In this document: positions 1 through 7,929 of the stretch, in pieces
Layout of the letters: the number at the start of each line of letters is the position of its first letter
How positions within the stretch are numbered: position 1 is the stretch's first letter
NCBI GenBank assembly: GCA_015057705.1
Contig: SVDU01000010.1
Span: 92,871-156,870 of the forward strand
DNA: 64,000 nucleotides
Direction: 5' to 3'
From: Paenibacillaceae bacterium
GTDB taxonomy: Bacteria > Bacillota > Clostridia > Lachnospirales > Lachnospiraceae
The notes under the pieces: model-generated
Told to the model about the DNA's origin: nothing
Seen by the model: the letters and a program-made list of their open reading frames with translations, nothing else
The model's database searches: none
Translations under genes and position numbers: made by a program

Positions 1-603
1 GATTTTGAACATCCATATAATTCCGGTAATGCCTCCATTTTTCCTGCAGCACTTTAGGAATCACAGCAAATCCAATTCTCAGGGCAGGAAACAGAGTTTT
101 GCTAAATGTCCCCACATAGATGACCCTGGAGGGATCCATGGAGTAAAGAGGGGTTACCGGTGAGCCACTGTAGCGGTATTCACTGTCGTAATCATCCTCA
201 ATAATATAGTAATCCTTTTCTGCTGCCAGCCGAATCAGGGATGTGCGGCGTGCAGCAGGCAGAATACTGCCTAAGGGAAACTGGTGGGAAGGGGTGACAT
301 ATACGGCTGATAAATCCATTGTTTTAATCCATGATTCATCGGCACCCTGCCGGTCTGCTGGCATGTAGCACAGAGGATAATTCCGGTCATTTATAACAGT
401 GCGAATTCCTGGGTGGGAAGGATTCTCTAACGCAAAAGGCAGTTCTTTTTTATATAGAATGTCCACCAGCAAATAGAATGCCTGGGTGGCTCCTGAGGTA
501 ATAAACAGATCTTGCGGATCAACCTCCATGCTTCTGCTGCGCATCAGCCACCTGGATATCTCGATACATAAAGGTTCATATCCTTAGGGAAGAGGGTAAT
601 GAT
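1..603 (-). pseudogene. MocR/GabR-type regulator, 5'-truncated remnant
   Basis: Reading the minus strand from about 583 to the window edge gives roughly 194 uninterrupted codons of a fold-type I aminotransferase domain as found in MocR/GabR regulators. Visible blocks are GYEPLCIEISRWL, DLFITSGATQAFYLL, IIEDDYDSEYRYSG and the PLP-lysine block GTFSKTLFPALRIGF. An in-frame TAA (plus 584-586) sits just before GYEPL, where the family normally has any residue before the conserved Gly. The N-terminal winged helix (about 120 residues) is absent: upstream the sequence runs into a transporter fragment on the other strand. The 3' end lies outside the window. The family identity is confident; that it is dead is an inference from the missing 5' end and the stop. 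Confidence 0.8.
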
Positions 604-981
604 ACAGATTTACGTTCCGTTCCGCCTATGATACAAATGTATCTGGTATCACTAATTGCCTTTTTATTATCTCTGATCCCTGGTTTTTATAAGCTGCCTG
701 TACCGTCACTTTCTGTCATTGGCTGGAAGGAATGGCTGGCACTTGGCTGGTACGGTCTGGTGGTTACTGCGTTGGCTTTTGTTTTCTTCTTTGAGGGAGT
801 CAGGCGCTCTGATGCTTATACGACAGCTGCATTTTCAGGTATGATTCCCCTGACCTCCATGCTGTTGTCACTGTTTTTCCTGAAAGAACCCATTGGTCTG
901 AACCAATGGGCTGGAGGTGGTTTTATTATTTTAAGTATGCTTTTAATCGGACGACAGTCACAAAACAGGAGGCAATTATGA
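604..981 (+). pseudogene. EamA/DMT-family transporter, C-terminal half only
   Basis: An open frame from about 604 (first ATG 628) encodes about 117 residues that match the second EamA repeat of drug/metabolite transporters: four hydrophobic segments, an internal block WLALGWYGLVVTALAFVFFF, the conserved SAYTTAAFSGMIPLTSMLL-like region (here DAYTTAAFSGMIPL) and the family tail LKEPIGLNQWAGGGFIILSM. Full-length members have ten helices and about 290 residues, so the first half is missing. The break point coincides with the broken 5' end of the divergent MocR-type gene, as if one deletion removed both 5' ends and the shared promoter. The stop (979-981) overlaps the next gene's ATG, so the fragment may still be translated if read-through transcription exists. 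Confidence 0.75.
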
Positions 982-1655
982 TTATATTTGATAAAAACGT
1001 AGAACAAATTTATCCAGGCACTCATTTAGGAGTCCTGATTGTAAAAGGAATTACGCAAAAAGCAGAATGCAAAAAAGAGGATGAGGTCATATTTTTAAAT
1101 GAGCTGAGGAAGAAATATGAGGGGGTTACCAGAAAAGAATTAAAAACACAAAGTCCTGTTGACGCCTACGCAGCCTATTACAAAAGGTTTGGACAAAGCT
1201 ATCACCTGCTGGCACAGCTTGATTCCATGATAAAAGGGGAAAAAACATGCGCTTTTAAATCACCTCTGCTTCAGTCCATGTTTTTTAATGAGCTGGAGAG
1301 TATGCTGCTGACTGCCGGTCATGATTTAAACAAGCTGAAGCTACCACTCCACCTGAATCTGGCGGCAGGAAAAGAATGCTACCAGTCTATCTCTGGAAGA
1401 GAACTGACCGCTACAGCAGGTGATATGATAATGAGTGACAGCACCAGAGTGTTTTCCAGTATTTTAAAAGGGCCGGACTATGATACCAGATTAACTCCGG
1501 ATACAAAGGACGTTCTGTTTACAATCTATGCGCCTCCGGGAACTGAAGCTTTTAAAATCAAAGCAGCTCTGTTAAAACTGGAAGAGAGAATCCGGACGTT
1601 TGCACCGGACTCAATAACGGAGATACTACAAGTTATACCATATATAAATTGTTAA
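978..1655 (+). CDS. B3/4 domain-containing protein
   Basis: About 225 residues. The start is taken at ATG 978, which has an AGGAGG ribosome binding site at 968-973 and overlaps the preceding stop codon (ATGA). The sequence matches the stand-alone B3/4 domain family, named after the B3/B4 editing module of phenylalanyl-tRNA synthetase beta subunit; typical features are SPVDAYAAYYKRFGQSYHLLAQLDSMI near residue 75 (shown here in part: SPVDAYAAYYKRFG) and the C-terminal KIKAALLKLEERI helix. Members are proposed to act on mischarged tRNA or related ligands, but the role of free-standing ones is not settled. It probably formed an operon with the transporter now truncated upstream. Confidence 0.75.
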   Translation: MIIFDKNVEQIYPGTHLGVLIVKGITQKAECKKEDEVIFLNELRKKYEGVTRKELKTQSPVDAYAAYYKRFGQSYHLLAQLDSMIKGEKTCAFKSPLLQSMFFNELESMLLTAGHDLNKLKLPLHLNLAAGKECYQSISGRELTATAGDMIMSDSTRVFSSILKGPDYDTRLTPDTKDVLFTIYAPPGTEAFKIKAALLKLEERIRTFAPDSITEILQVIPYINC

Positions 1656-1679
1656 TAAATGTGAAAAAATTCTCATTGG

Positions 1680-1708
1680 TTGACAAATGAGATTGTATGA
1701 GAGATACT
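1680..1708 (+). promoter_or_regulatory. Sigma-A type promoter of the rubredoxin-like gene
   Basis: TTGACA at 1680-1685 and GATACT at 1703-1708 are separated by 17 bases. It lies 52 bases before the ATG at 1760, which has AGGAGG at 1746-1751. Confidence 0.7.
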
Positions 1709-1759
1709 AATAGTAATTTTTAGTATTGATAAAAATAATTCAATTAGGAGGTATGTTAT

Positions 1760-2092
1760 ATGAAATTATTTAAATGTACTGTATGCGGCTATGTTCATGA
1801 AGGAGAGACCGCTCCGGAAGTTTGCCCAAAATGTAAAGTGGGAGCAGAGAAGTTTGAAGAACTCAGCGAGGAAGATGCTGAAAAAATATACCGTTCTGAT
1901 CGTACCAATGCCATTCATATGGAAGTGATCACATTAGCAGAGAAGATGATTGCATTGTGCAAGGAAGGAATTGAAGATAACTTAGATCCCAAATGTGTAT
2001 CTGCATTCACTCAGGCCAAGGATGAGGCATGGGTTATTAAGCAGAGATCCAAAACAGAGCTTGCAGGTCATATGAAGTTAGGAAAATACTAG
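1760..2092 (+). CDS. Rubredoxin-like domain protein with helical C-terminal region
   Basis: 110 residues. The N-terminal 35 residues form a rubredoxin/rubrerythrin-type iron site: FKCTVCGYVHEG (CxxC, Cys6 and Cys9) and VCPKCKVG (CxxC, Cys22 and Cys25). The spacing is the short kind seen in the C-terminal domain of rubrerythrins. The remaining 75 residues are helical, without a ferritin-like ExxH signature, and I do not recognise a catalytic domain there. Such proteins carry electrons to oxygen- or peroxide-reducing enzymes in anaerobes. The gene has its own promoter and ribosome binding site and is followed by the riboswitch leader of the molybdenum hydroxylase operon; whether it serves that enzyme as redox partner is unknown. 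Confidence 0.75.
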   Translation: MKLFKCTVCGYVHEGETAPEVCPKCKVGAEKFEELSEEDAEKIYRSDRTNAIHMEVITLAEKMIALCKEGIEDNLDPKCVSAFTQAKDEAWVIKQRSKTELAGHMKLGKY

Positions 2093-2170
2093 AAAATAGA
2101 AAATTTTATTGACTATCTGGTATAATCCGCTATAATTATTTGTAAAGATACAAAGAAGTATTTGAATATG

Positions 2171-2290
2171 GACTGCTTCTTGTATAAGCTCATTAATATG
2201 GTTTGAGCGTCTCGACCAGGCGACCTTAAATTGCCCTAGGCTACATGAGCACAGACTGAACTGCCGCTTCAAAGGAAGCAGTTGTTTTGT
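2171..2290 (+). ncRNA. Purine-class riboswitch (variant pocket) with terminator
   Basis: The 2177-2249 segment folds like the purine aptamer: P1 2177-2184 with 2242-2249 (one U-U mismatch), P2 GCTCA 2188-2192 with TGAGC 2204-2208, and P3 2216-2223 with 2231-2240 (two bulges). Loop L2 contains AATATGG (2195-2201) and L3 is CCTTAAA (2224-2230), keeping the GG/CC kissing pairs. Core bases that correspond to U22, A52 and ligand-contacting C74 of the B. subtilis xpt aptamer are kept (2185, 2215, 2241). The junction J2/3 reads GTCTCGACC instead of GTTTCTACC, so the position matching U48 is C (2211) and that matching U51, which touches the ligand, is G (2214). A terminator-like hairpin follows at 2259-2290. 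Its 3' arm (2275-2283) can also pair with 2171-2179. Fold class confident, ligand not. Confidence 0.8.
2259..2290 (+). terminator. Candidate riboswitch-controlled terminator
   Basis: AACTG 2259-2263 pairs with CAGTT 2279-2283 and CTTC 2267-2270 with GAAG 2275-2278 around an AAAG loop, followed by a weak U-rich tail (GTTTTGTGTGTGTTT). The 3' arm is perfectly complementary to ACTGCTTC at 2172-2179, which overlaps the 5' strand of aptamer stem P1, giving a plausible antiterminator. Confidence 0.6.
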
Positions 2291-2389
2291 GTGTGTTTCG
2301 TGTGCCTGGGGATTTTTTTTATCCAAATGCCCGAAGAAATGCATGCAGACCAGCGGTAAAAACAGGAATGAAAAGGAGTAAGGAAAGGT

Positions 2390-3847
2390 ATGAAAAAGAC
2401 GATTCGCTTCTTTCTGAATGGAAAATTGAAAGAAATTTCCGTCAATGGGGAAACAACAGTATTGGAGCTTCTCCGCAGCCGGTTTCAGTTAAATGGAACG
2501 AAGGAAGGCTGCGGAGAGGGGGACTGCGGAGCATGCACGGTAGTGATCGGGGAGGTAAGAGAAGGAAAGGTACATTATAAGTCCGTTGCGGGCTGTTTGT
2601 ATCTGGCAGCAAAGCTGGAGGGGAAGCATCTCATTACCATTGAGGGGCTTGCACAAAAAGAAAAGCTTCATCCCATACAGGAAGCTGTTTTAAATGCACA
2701 TGCGACCCAGTGCGGATTTTGTACACCAGGCGTAATTTTGTCTATACTGGCTCTTTATCTGGAGAGACCCAATCCCGGAAAAGAAGAATTCCGCAGATAT
2801 TTAGAGGGAAATCTCTGCCGGTGCACGGGATATGCATCCATTCGGAAGGTGCCCGAATACTTAAAGGATTTAACCATTCATTCTGAAGAAATCCGCCCCT
2901 CTTATCTGGAGGAGACAGAAGAAAAACAGCTGGCTTTTGTTCATGAAGACATTTTTATTGATGATGGGGTTCATGCATATTATTCTCCTGTTTCAGAAGA
3001 TAACCTGGAAGCTTTTATAAGAGACCACCAAGAGCTTGTTTCCGGACAGAATTTAAGATTTTTAAATGGCGGAAGTGATGTAGTGGTGGGAATTAAGAAA
3101 AGAAACCAGCATTACAGACTTCTTGTGGATATCAGCAGAATTTCATCTTTGCAAAATATTTCATACAGGGATAATCAGCTGACCATTGGAGGCGGAGTTA
3201 CTTTATCGGAGATTATTGATCAGGTAAATCCATTTTTCCCACAGTTTTCCGATGCAGTTTCAGGCATGTGTTCGGAGCAGGTAAGATCGTCAGCTACCCT
3301 GGCAGGGAATCTTGTTAATGCCTCGCCAGTAGCAGATACCGTTCCTCTTTTGATGGCAGTAAACGCAGTCGTGCATTTAAAAGGCTGTGACGGAACAAGA
3401 AGCATTCCTGTCCGTGAATTTTATCATGGCTATAAACAGACAGAGAACAAATCAGGCGAGTGGGTTGCTTCCATTACCATTCCAGTGGGTGAGTATGATT
3501 TTATCCACTTTGAAAAGGTGAGCAAGAGAAAAGAAGTGGACATATCCGCAGTTAATTCTGCCATAGCCTTACAGATATCAGAGGGTATGATTAAAAAAGC
3601 GTCCATGGCCTGCGGAGGTGTGGGTCCTACTACACTTTATATGCCAAAAACCTCTCATTACCTGGAGGGAAAGCCTATGACAGAGGAAACTTTTTTGGAG
3701 GCATATGGCATTATCAGCGGTGAGGCATCACCCATCGGCGATGTGAGAGGGAGTGCAGATTACCGGGAAGCTGTAATGGAAAATCTTTTAATGAAACATT
3801 ATCTGGCTTATGAAAGCAGTCAGGAGGCAGATGGTCATGAAGAATGA
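2390..3847 (+). CDS. xdhA: Xanthine dehydrogenase-type molybdenum hydroxylase, 2Fe-2S and FAD subunit
   Basis: 485 residues combining the iron-sulfur and flavin modules on one chain, as in Rhodobacter-type XdhA. Residues 1-165 carry two 2Fe-2S sites: the plant-ferredoxin type with Cys41, Cys46, Cys49 (GCGEGDCGAC) and Cys69, and the helical type with Cys108, Cys111 (QCGFCTPG) and Cys143, Cys145 (LCRCTGY). From about residue 190 an FAD-binding domain shows RFLNGGSDVVVGI and AGNLVNASPVADTVPLL, followed by a CO-dehydrogenase flavoprotein C-terminal domain. It should pass electrons from the molybdenum subunit encoded next to NAD or another carrier. The operon is preceded by the purine-class riboswitch, which points to a purine such as xanthine or hypoxanthine as substrate; exact substrate is inferred, not shown. 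Confidence 0.85.
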   Translation: MKKTIRFFLNGKLKEISVNGETTVLELLRSRFQLNGTKEGCGEGDCGACTVVIGEVREGKVHYKSVAGCLYLAAKLEGKHLITIEGLAQKEKLHPIQEAVLNAHATQCGFCTPGVILSILALYLERPNPGKEEFRRYLEGNLCRCTGYASIRKVPEYLKDLTIHSEEIRPSYLEETEEKQLAFVHEDIFIDDGVHAYYSPVSEDNLEAFIRDHQELVSGQNLRFLNGGSDVVVGIKKRNQHYRLLVDISRISSLQNISYRDNQLTIGGGVTLSEIIDQVNPFFPQFSDAVSGMCSEQVRSSATLAGNLVNASPVADTVPLLMAVNAVVHLKGCDGTRSIPVREFYHGYKQTENKSGEWVASITIPVGEYDFIHFEKVSKRKEVDISAVNSAIALQISEGMIKKASMACGGVGPTTLYMPKTSHYLEGKPMTEETFLEAYGIISGEASPIGDVRGSADYREAVMENLLMKHYLAYESSQEADGHEE

Positions 3848-6164
3848 ACAGATGAGACAAAATAATCAGTGGGGGCAGGCAGGAACTTCACCGTTACACG
3901 TAAGCGGACGTGATCACGTAATGGGCCGTTCCCAGTTTATTGACGATATTCCAAAACCTGGAAACCTGCTATATGTGAAAGTTATGGTTAGTCCGGTTGC
4001 AAACGGACGGATTGTAAAACTGGATACACAAAAGGCCAGTGAGATGCCGGGAGTGGCTGCTGTTCTGACTGCAGAGGATATTCCGGGTGAGAACCAGATC
4101 GGTGGAATCATTAAAGATGAGGTATGCCTGGCTCAGGGGCATGTACAGTTTGTGGGTGAACCTGTTGCAGTCATTGCTGCAGAAAGCATAAAGGAAGCGG
4201 AAGCAGCCATGGAACAGATCCTGTTTGAGGTAGAAGAAGAGACACCTGTGCTGACTGTAAGGGAAGCCATAAAAAGAGAGCAGTATGTGGGCCCTGTGAG
4301 GAAAATTGAACGTGGTGATGTGGAGTCTGTTTTTGCTGACTGCCCCTGTTATATGGAGGGTGTAATCAGAAATGAGGGACAGGAACATTTTTATCTTGAA
4401 ACCCAGAGTGCCCTCGCTGTGCCGGAAGACAACGGAGGCATCACCCTGTATTCCTCCTCTCAGAATCCCAACGAGATTCAGAAGATGGCATCGGGAGTTC
4501 TGGGGCTGCCTCAGAATATGGTTACAGTAGACATTAAAAGACTGGGCGGAGGATTCGGAGGAAAGGAATCTCAGGCAACTTCCTGGGCCTGCCTTGCTGC
4601 TCTTACAACCTGTCATACCGGGCGCCCTGCTCTGATACGCCTGACCAGAGATGAGGATATGCTCACAACCGGAAAGCGCCATGCATTTGAAAGCGATTAC
4701 CGGGTGGCATTTGATAAAGAAGGAAAGATTCTTGCATATTCCGTAGAGCTTAATTCCAACTGTGGGGCGGTTGCCGATGTGAGCACCTCCGTTTTGGAAC
4801 GGGCAATGCTCCATGCTGAAAACAGCTACCACATTGAAAATATTAAAATTATTGGAAGACCCTGCAAGACTAACTTACACCCGGCTACTGCATTCCGGGG
4901 ATTTGGAGGACCTCAGGGAATTTTCGCAATTGAAAGCGTAATTGATAGAATTGCATATACCCTGGGACTGGATCCATACGATGTGAGAATGAAGAACATG
5001 TACCACAAAGGGGATCTGGCCCCTTACGGGCAGGAAATCCATCATGGGGAAGATATCGGAAGAATTTTAGAAAAACTGAGAACAGACAGCCGGTGGGATG
5101 AACGGAAAAAAGAGATTGCTGCGTTTAATCAGAAAAACCGGTATGTGAAAAAAGGACTTGGGATCACTCCGGTGAAGTTTGGCATTTCCTTTACGGCAGC
5201 CCATTTAAATCAGGGAAGTGCCCTGATTCAGGTATATACAGATGGATCTGTTTCTGTCACCCACGGAGCCATTGAGATGGGCCAGGAAGTTAACACAAAG
5301 ATTGCCCAGATTGCAGCAACTACTCTGGGGGTCCCCATTGGAACAATCAGAATTGAAAGCAATAATACAAAACGGGTTGCCAATACTTCGGCAACTGCTG
5401 CGTCTTCCGGATGTGATTTAAACGGTCATGCGGTGGAGAATGCCGCACTTAAAATTCTTGGAAGGCTTAAAGAACTGGTATCAAAGCTATATCCCGGAGA
5501 AGATGGAGTGTTTGAAAACGGCTATGTCTATGGGGTACATGAGGGAAAAACAGATTATGAGAATCCTCTTATCTCGTTCAAGGAACTGGTACAAAAGGCG
5601 TATGTTGAACGGATTGATTTATGCGATCACGGATATTATGCAACTCCCGGTATCTATTTTGACAGGGACAAAGGAGAAGGGCATCCATTTTTATATTATG
5701 TATTTGGAGCGGCAGTTACAGAAGTAACCGTTGATTTGCTTACCGGCCGCACTACCCTTGATTCAGCCCATATCCTTCACGACTGTGCAAGCAGCATCAA
5801 CCCCATGGTGGATATCGGACAGATTCAGGGCGCTTTTATCCAGGGAGTGGGCTGGGTTACAACAGAAGAGCTGGTGTATCAGGACAAAGGAAGACTTTTA
5901 AGCAGTTCACCGGCAACCTATAAGATTCCAACCATTGGCGATATTCCGGAGGAATTTCATATTGAACTGATGGAAGGCTGCATGAATGAGCTTGGTATTA
6001 AGCGGTCAAAGGCCATTGGAGAACCGCCGTTTATCTATGGAGAATCCGTATTTTTTGCTATTACAGATGCTCTTTGTTCTCTGGGTAGTTATCCGGATGA
6101 ATTAAGCATTCCGGCGACTCCGGAGAAAATCTGGCGGGTAGTAAAAAAGAATAAAGAGCAGTGA
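3837..6164 (+). CDS. xdhB: Xanthine dehydrogenase-type molybdenum-binding subunit
   Basis: 775 residues from ATG 3837, chosen because AGGAGG at 3822-3827 is 9 bases upstream (ATG 3831 would leave only 3). The start overlaps the end of the preceding gene by 11 bases. It has the aldehyde oxidase/xanthine dehydrogenase a/b hammerhead domain and the molybdopterin domains: RLGGGFGGKESQ, the arginine block TAFRGFGGPQG (substrate-orienting Arg in xanthine dehydrogenases), GAFIQGVGW and the catalytic glutamate block IGEPPFIYGES near the C terminus. The Arg plus Glu combination favours a purine hydroxylase over an aldehyde oxidase or CO dehydrogenase. No XdhC-type maturation factor or selenium-insertion gene is in the window, so these must be elsewhere. 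A shared terminator follows. Confidence 0.85.
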   Translation: MKNEQMRQNNQWGQAGTSPLHVSGRDHVMGRSQFIDDIPKPGNLLYVKVMVSPVANGRIVKLDTQKASEMPGVAAVLTAEDIPGENQIGGIIKDEVCLAQGHVQFVGEPVAVIAAESIKEAEAAMEQILFEVEEETPVLTVREAIKREQYVGPVRKIERGDVESVFADCPCYMEGVIRNEGQEHFYLETQSALAVPEDNGGITLYSSSQNPNEIQKMASGVLGLPQNMVTVDIKRLGGGFGGKESQATSWACLAALTTCHTGRPALIRLTRDEDMLTTGKRHAFESDYRVAFDKEGKILAYSVELNSNCGAVADVSTSVLERAMLHAENSYHIENIKIIGRPCKTNLHPATAFRGFGGPQGIFAIESVIDRIAYTLGLDPYDVRMKNMYHKGDLAPYGQEIHHGEDIGRILEKLRTDSRWDERKKEIAAFNQKNRYVKKGLGITPVKFGISFTAAHLNQGSALIQVYTDGSVSVTHGAIEMGQEVNTKIAQIAATTLGVPIGTIRIESNNTKRVANTSATAASSGCDLNGHAVENAALKILGRLKELVSKLYPGEDGVFENGYVYGVHEGKTDYENPLISFKELVQKAYVERIDLCDHGYYATPGIYFDRDKGEGHPFLYYVFGAAVTEVTVDLLTGRTTLDSAHILHDCASSINPMVDIGQIQGAFIQGVGWVTTEELVYQDKGRLLSSSPATYKIPTIGDIPEEFHIELMEGCMNELGIKRSKAIGEPPFIYGESVFFAITDALCSLGSYPDELSIPATPEKIWRVVKKNKEQ

Positions 6165-6187
6165 CCTGTTAACGATTGGATAATAGT

Positions 6188-6231
6188 GAAAAGGCGAAAA
6201 GCTTATTGACTGCTTTTCTCCTTTTCTTTTT
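6188..6231. terminator. Bidirectional terminator between xdhB and the hydrolase
   Basis: GAAAAGGCGAAAAGC (6188-6202) pairs with GCTTTTCTCCTTTTC (6212-6226), followed by TTTTT on plus and preceded by an A-rich stretch that becomes U-rich on minus. It separates two convergent genes; the minus-strand stop codon lies in the loop. Confidence 0.75.
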
Positions 6232-6931
6232 GAGTAATAAATTTAAGAATCGCGTCTGTAGTTATCTCCTGCTGATCTTCTCCGGAAATCAAAGCATCAC
6301 CATCCCCTTTCTGATTTCCATAATTTCCAAAGCCGGCGTGATTTCCCCCCTCTATGGGAATCACATCTGCAGCTCTTTTTATTTTTTCCCGACTCAACAC
6401 ATCATCCATAGTCCCATATAGAACAAGCGCCTTTTGTGTGTCAATATCACCATAAGGATAGGCCCCAAGAAGGATCAGTCCATTTAAGGAGTCAGGGTGA
6501 GATGCCATGTAACTGCTTGCCATGGCTCCGCCCAGAGAATGTCCGCCAATATACCAGTTTTTTATATCCGGATTCTCCTCCATGATTTTATCTGCTGCTG
6601 CGGGGTTAAATACAGCAAGATGAAATGGCATTTTTACAAGAATACAGGTGATTCCCCGGCTGGAGATTTTTGACAAAAGCGGATAGTAGGCCGTAGCTTC
6701 TACTTTTCCTCCCGGGTAAAAAATAAGGGCCGTATCGGTCTGGGTTTTGGAAGGTAAAAGGATATACTGCTTTTCCTCTTTTGCACGTCCGCTTTTTATA
6801 TCCTGATTCAGTGCGTTTACAGCAACGTCTTCCGCTTTATAGTAGATGGATGTATAAATAAAAAATGCAGTGATAAAGAGGATCATGATTGTCAGGAACA
6901 CTACTGCAGTTTTTTTAAACAACCTTTTCAT
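6203..6931 (-). CDS. Membrane-anchored alpha/beta hydrolase
   Basis: 242 residues. Residues 5-28 form one hydrophobic anchor or uncleaved signal (VVFLTIMILFITAFFIYT). The rest is an alpha/beta hydrolase fold: strand ending in LIFYPGGKVEATAYYPLL, a nucleophile elbow GGHSLGGAMAS (Ser near residue 134), a late acid region GTMDDVL and a histidine in GGNHAGFGNYG. This matches the extracellular alpha/beta hydrolase group found in Firmicutes; substrate unknown. The start has an AAAGGAT ribosome binding site. It stands alone, convergent with the molybdenum hydroxylase operon and divergent from the LytTR operon. Confidence 0.8.
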   Translation of the reverse strand: MKRLFKKTAVVFLTIMILFITAFFIYTSIYYKAEDVAVNALNQDIKSGRAKEEKQYILLPSKTQTDTALIFYPGGKVEATAYYPLLSKISSRGITCILVKMPFHLAVFNPAAADKIMEENPDIKNWYIGGHSLGGAMASSYMASHPDSLNGLILLGAYPYGDIDTQKALVLYGTMDDVLSREKIKRAADVIPIEGGNHAGFGNYGNQKGDGDALISGEDQQEITTDAILKFITQKEKEKSSQ

Positions 6932-6972
6932 AAAAATCTATCCTTTCAATGAAATAAGTAATGAAACACGTT

Positions 6973-7002
6973 ACAGGTATTATATACCTTCAACAGGGTA
7001 TT
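6973..7002. promoter_or_regulatory. Candidate LytTR operator: imperfect direct repeat
   Basis: ACAGGTATT (6973-6981) and ACAGGGTATT (6993-7002) are repeated about one double-helical pair of turns apart (20-21 bases), the arrangement typical for LytTR dimers. The first copy is part of a perfect palindrome AGGTAT-TAT-ATACCT (6975-6989). The site lies between the divergent hydrolase and LytTR genes, 66 bases before the regulator's start. Autoregulation is inferred. Confidence 0.4.
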
Positions 7003-7067
7003 TAAAACATATTTACTTGAGTAAACAGATCAAATGATTTATATTTATCGTGTCAGGAGGTGTTCCA

Positions 7068-7505
7068 TTGAGATTATTGCTGCAGCATAGAAAAGAGTTA
7101 CAGGAAACAGAGATAGAAATCAGATATCCAAATATGACGGAACGGATTACAAGGCTGATTCAGCACATCAGGCAATATGATTTTATGCTGGAAGGTTTTA
7201 AAGAAGATAAGGTTTATCAGATTCCTTTGGATCAGGTTTGCTACATCGAAACAATAGACAGGAAAACATTTATCTACTCAGACAGGAATATTTATGAGAC
7301 CAAAAAGACCATTCAGGTAATGGAGGCGGAGCTCATGGAAACAACGATTGTCCGGATATCTAAATCACAATTACTTAATATTACTGCTGTCAATAATGTA
7401 AAATCCTATCCAAATCACAGACTTATGGTAGAACTTAATAACGGAGAGCATCTTCTTGTTTCAAGAAAATATATAACAGACTTAAAAGAAAAGATAAGGA
7501 GATAA
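7068..7505 (+). CDS. LytTR-domain transcriptional regulator
   Basis: 145 residues, read from TTG 7068, which has AGGAGG at 7055-7060 at good spacing; the upstream GTG 7050 would bury that site. There is no receiver domain. From about residue 45 the sequence is a LytTR DNA-binding domain: IPLDQVCYIETIDRKTFIYS, then VRISKSQLLNITAVNNVKSY and LLVSRKYITDLKEKI. Together with the DUF3021 membrane protein encoded next it forms the common Firmicute LytTR-DUF3021 pair, in which the membrane protein is thought to restrain the regulator. The stop is directly followed by the AAGGAG site of the next gene, so the two are translationally close. Confidence 0.85.
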   Translation: MRLLLQHRKELQETEIEIRYPNMTERITRLIQHIRQYDFMLEGFKEDKVYQIPLDQVCYIETIDRKTFIYSDRNIYETKKTIQVMEAELMETTIVRISKSQLLNITAVNNVKSYPNHRLMVELNNGEHLLVSRKYITDLKEKIRR

Positions 7506-7506
7506 T

Positions 7507-7929
7507 ATGGTGCATAAGGTTTTGAAAACATATATACCTTCGATTTCAATGTGCTTTACGGTCATAATATTGCTGACAGGTATTATTAATTTAGTTACTG
7601 AGGGCAGTAAAAACCTCTTTATTGGGTTTGCCTTTGAAGTGGCGGGGTATTTAATTCTTACCTGCATTTTAGATGAACTAATAGGGAGAATTAATTTTAA
7701 GACGTATCTGGGACATTTTTTTGCAGAAGCAGCATTGATGTATCCAGTTAACCTGTTCTTTGCAGTGAAATTTAAATGGGTTGGCATTAATACAGGTTCA
7801 ATCATACTATGCTCAATCGTGTATTTTTTTATAATGGCGGGGATTCATTTTTATTTTTACTATATGGAAAAAAGCAGCGCAGAAGAAATAAATCGATTAT
7901 TGGAAGATTGGAGAGACAGGAATGTTTGA
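7507..7929 (+). CDS. DUF3021 family membrane protein
   Basis: 140 residues with four hydrophobic segments (about 10-32, 38-58, 76-95, 100-122) and a charged C-terminal tail. Size, topology and position behind a stand-alone LytTR regulator match DUF3021. The likely role is to sense a membrane signal and control the LytTR partner. It starts one base after the regulator's stop and its own end overlaps the next ATG by 8 bases, so the three genes form an operon. Confidence 0.75.
   Translation: MVHKVLKTYIPSISMCFTVIILLTGIINLVTEGSKNLFIGFAFEVAGYLILTCILDELIGRINFKTYLGHFFAEAALMYPVNLFFAVKFKWVGINTGSIILCSIVYFFIMAGIHFYFYYMEKSSAEEINRLLEDWRDRNV

Noticed and set aside
2310..2335. GGAT...ATCC around a T run as a second terminator of the riboswitch leader
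   Set aside because: The stem is only four pairs with the T run in the loop, so it cannot be a normal terminator.
3969..4832. Long minus-strand open frame (287 codons) inside xdhB
   Set aside because: It lies antisense to the strongly conserved molybdenum subunit, has no ribosome binding site and resembles no protein.
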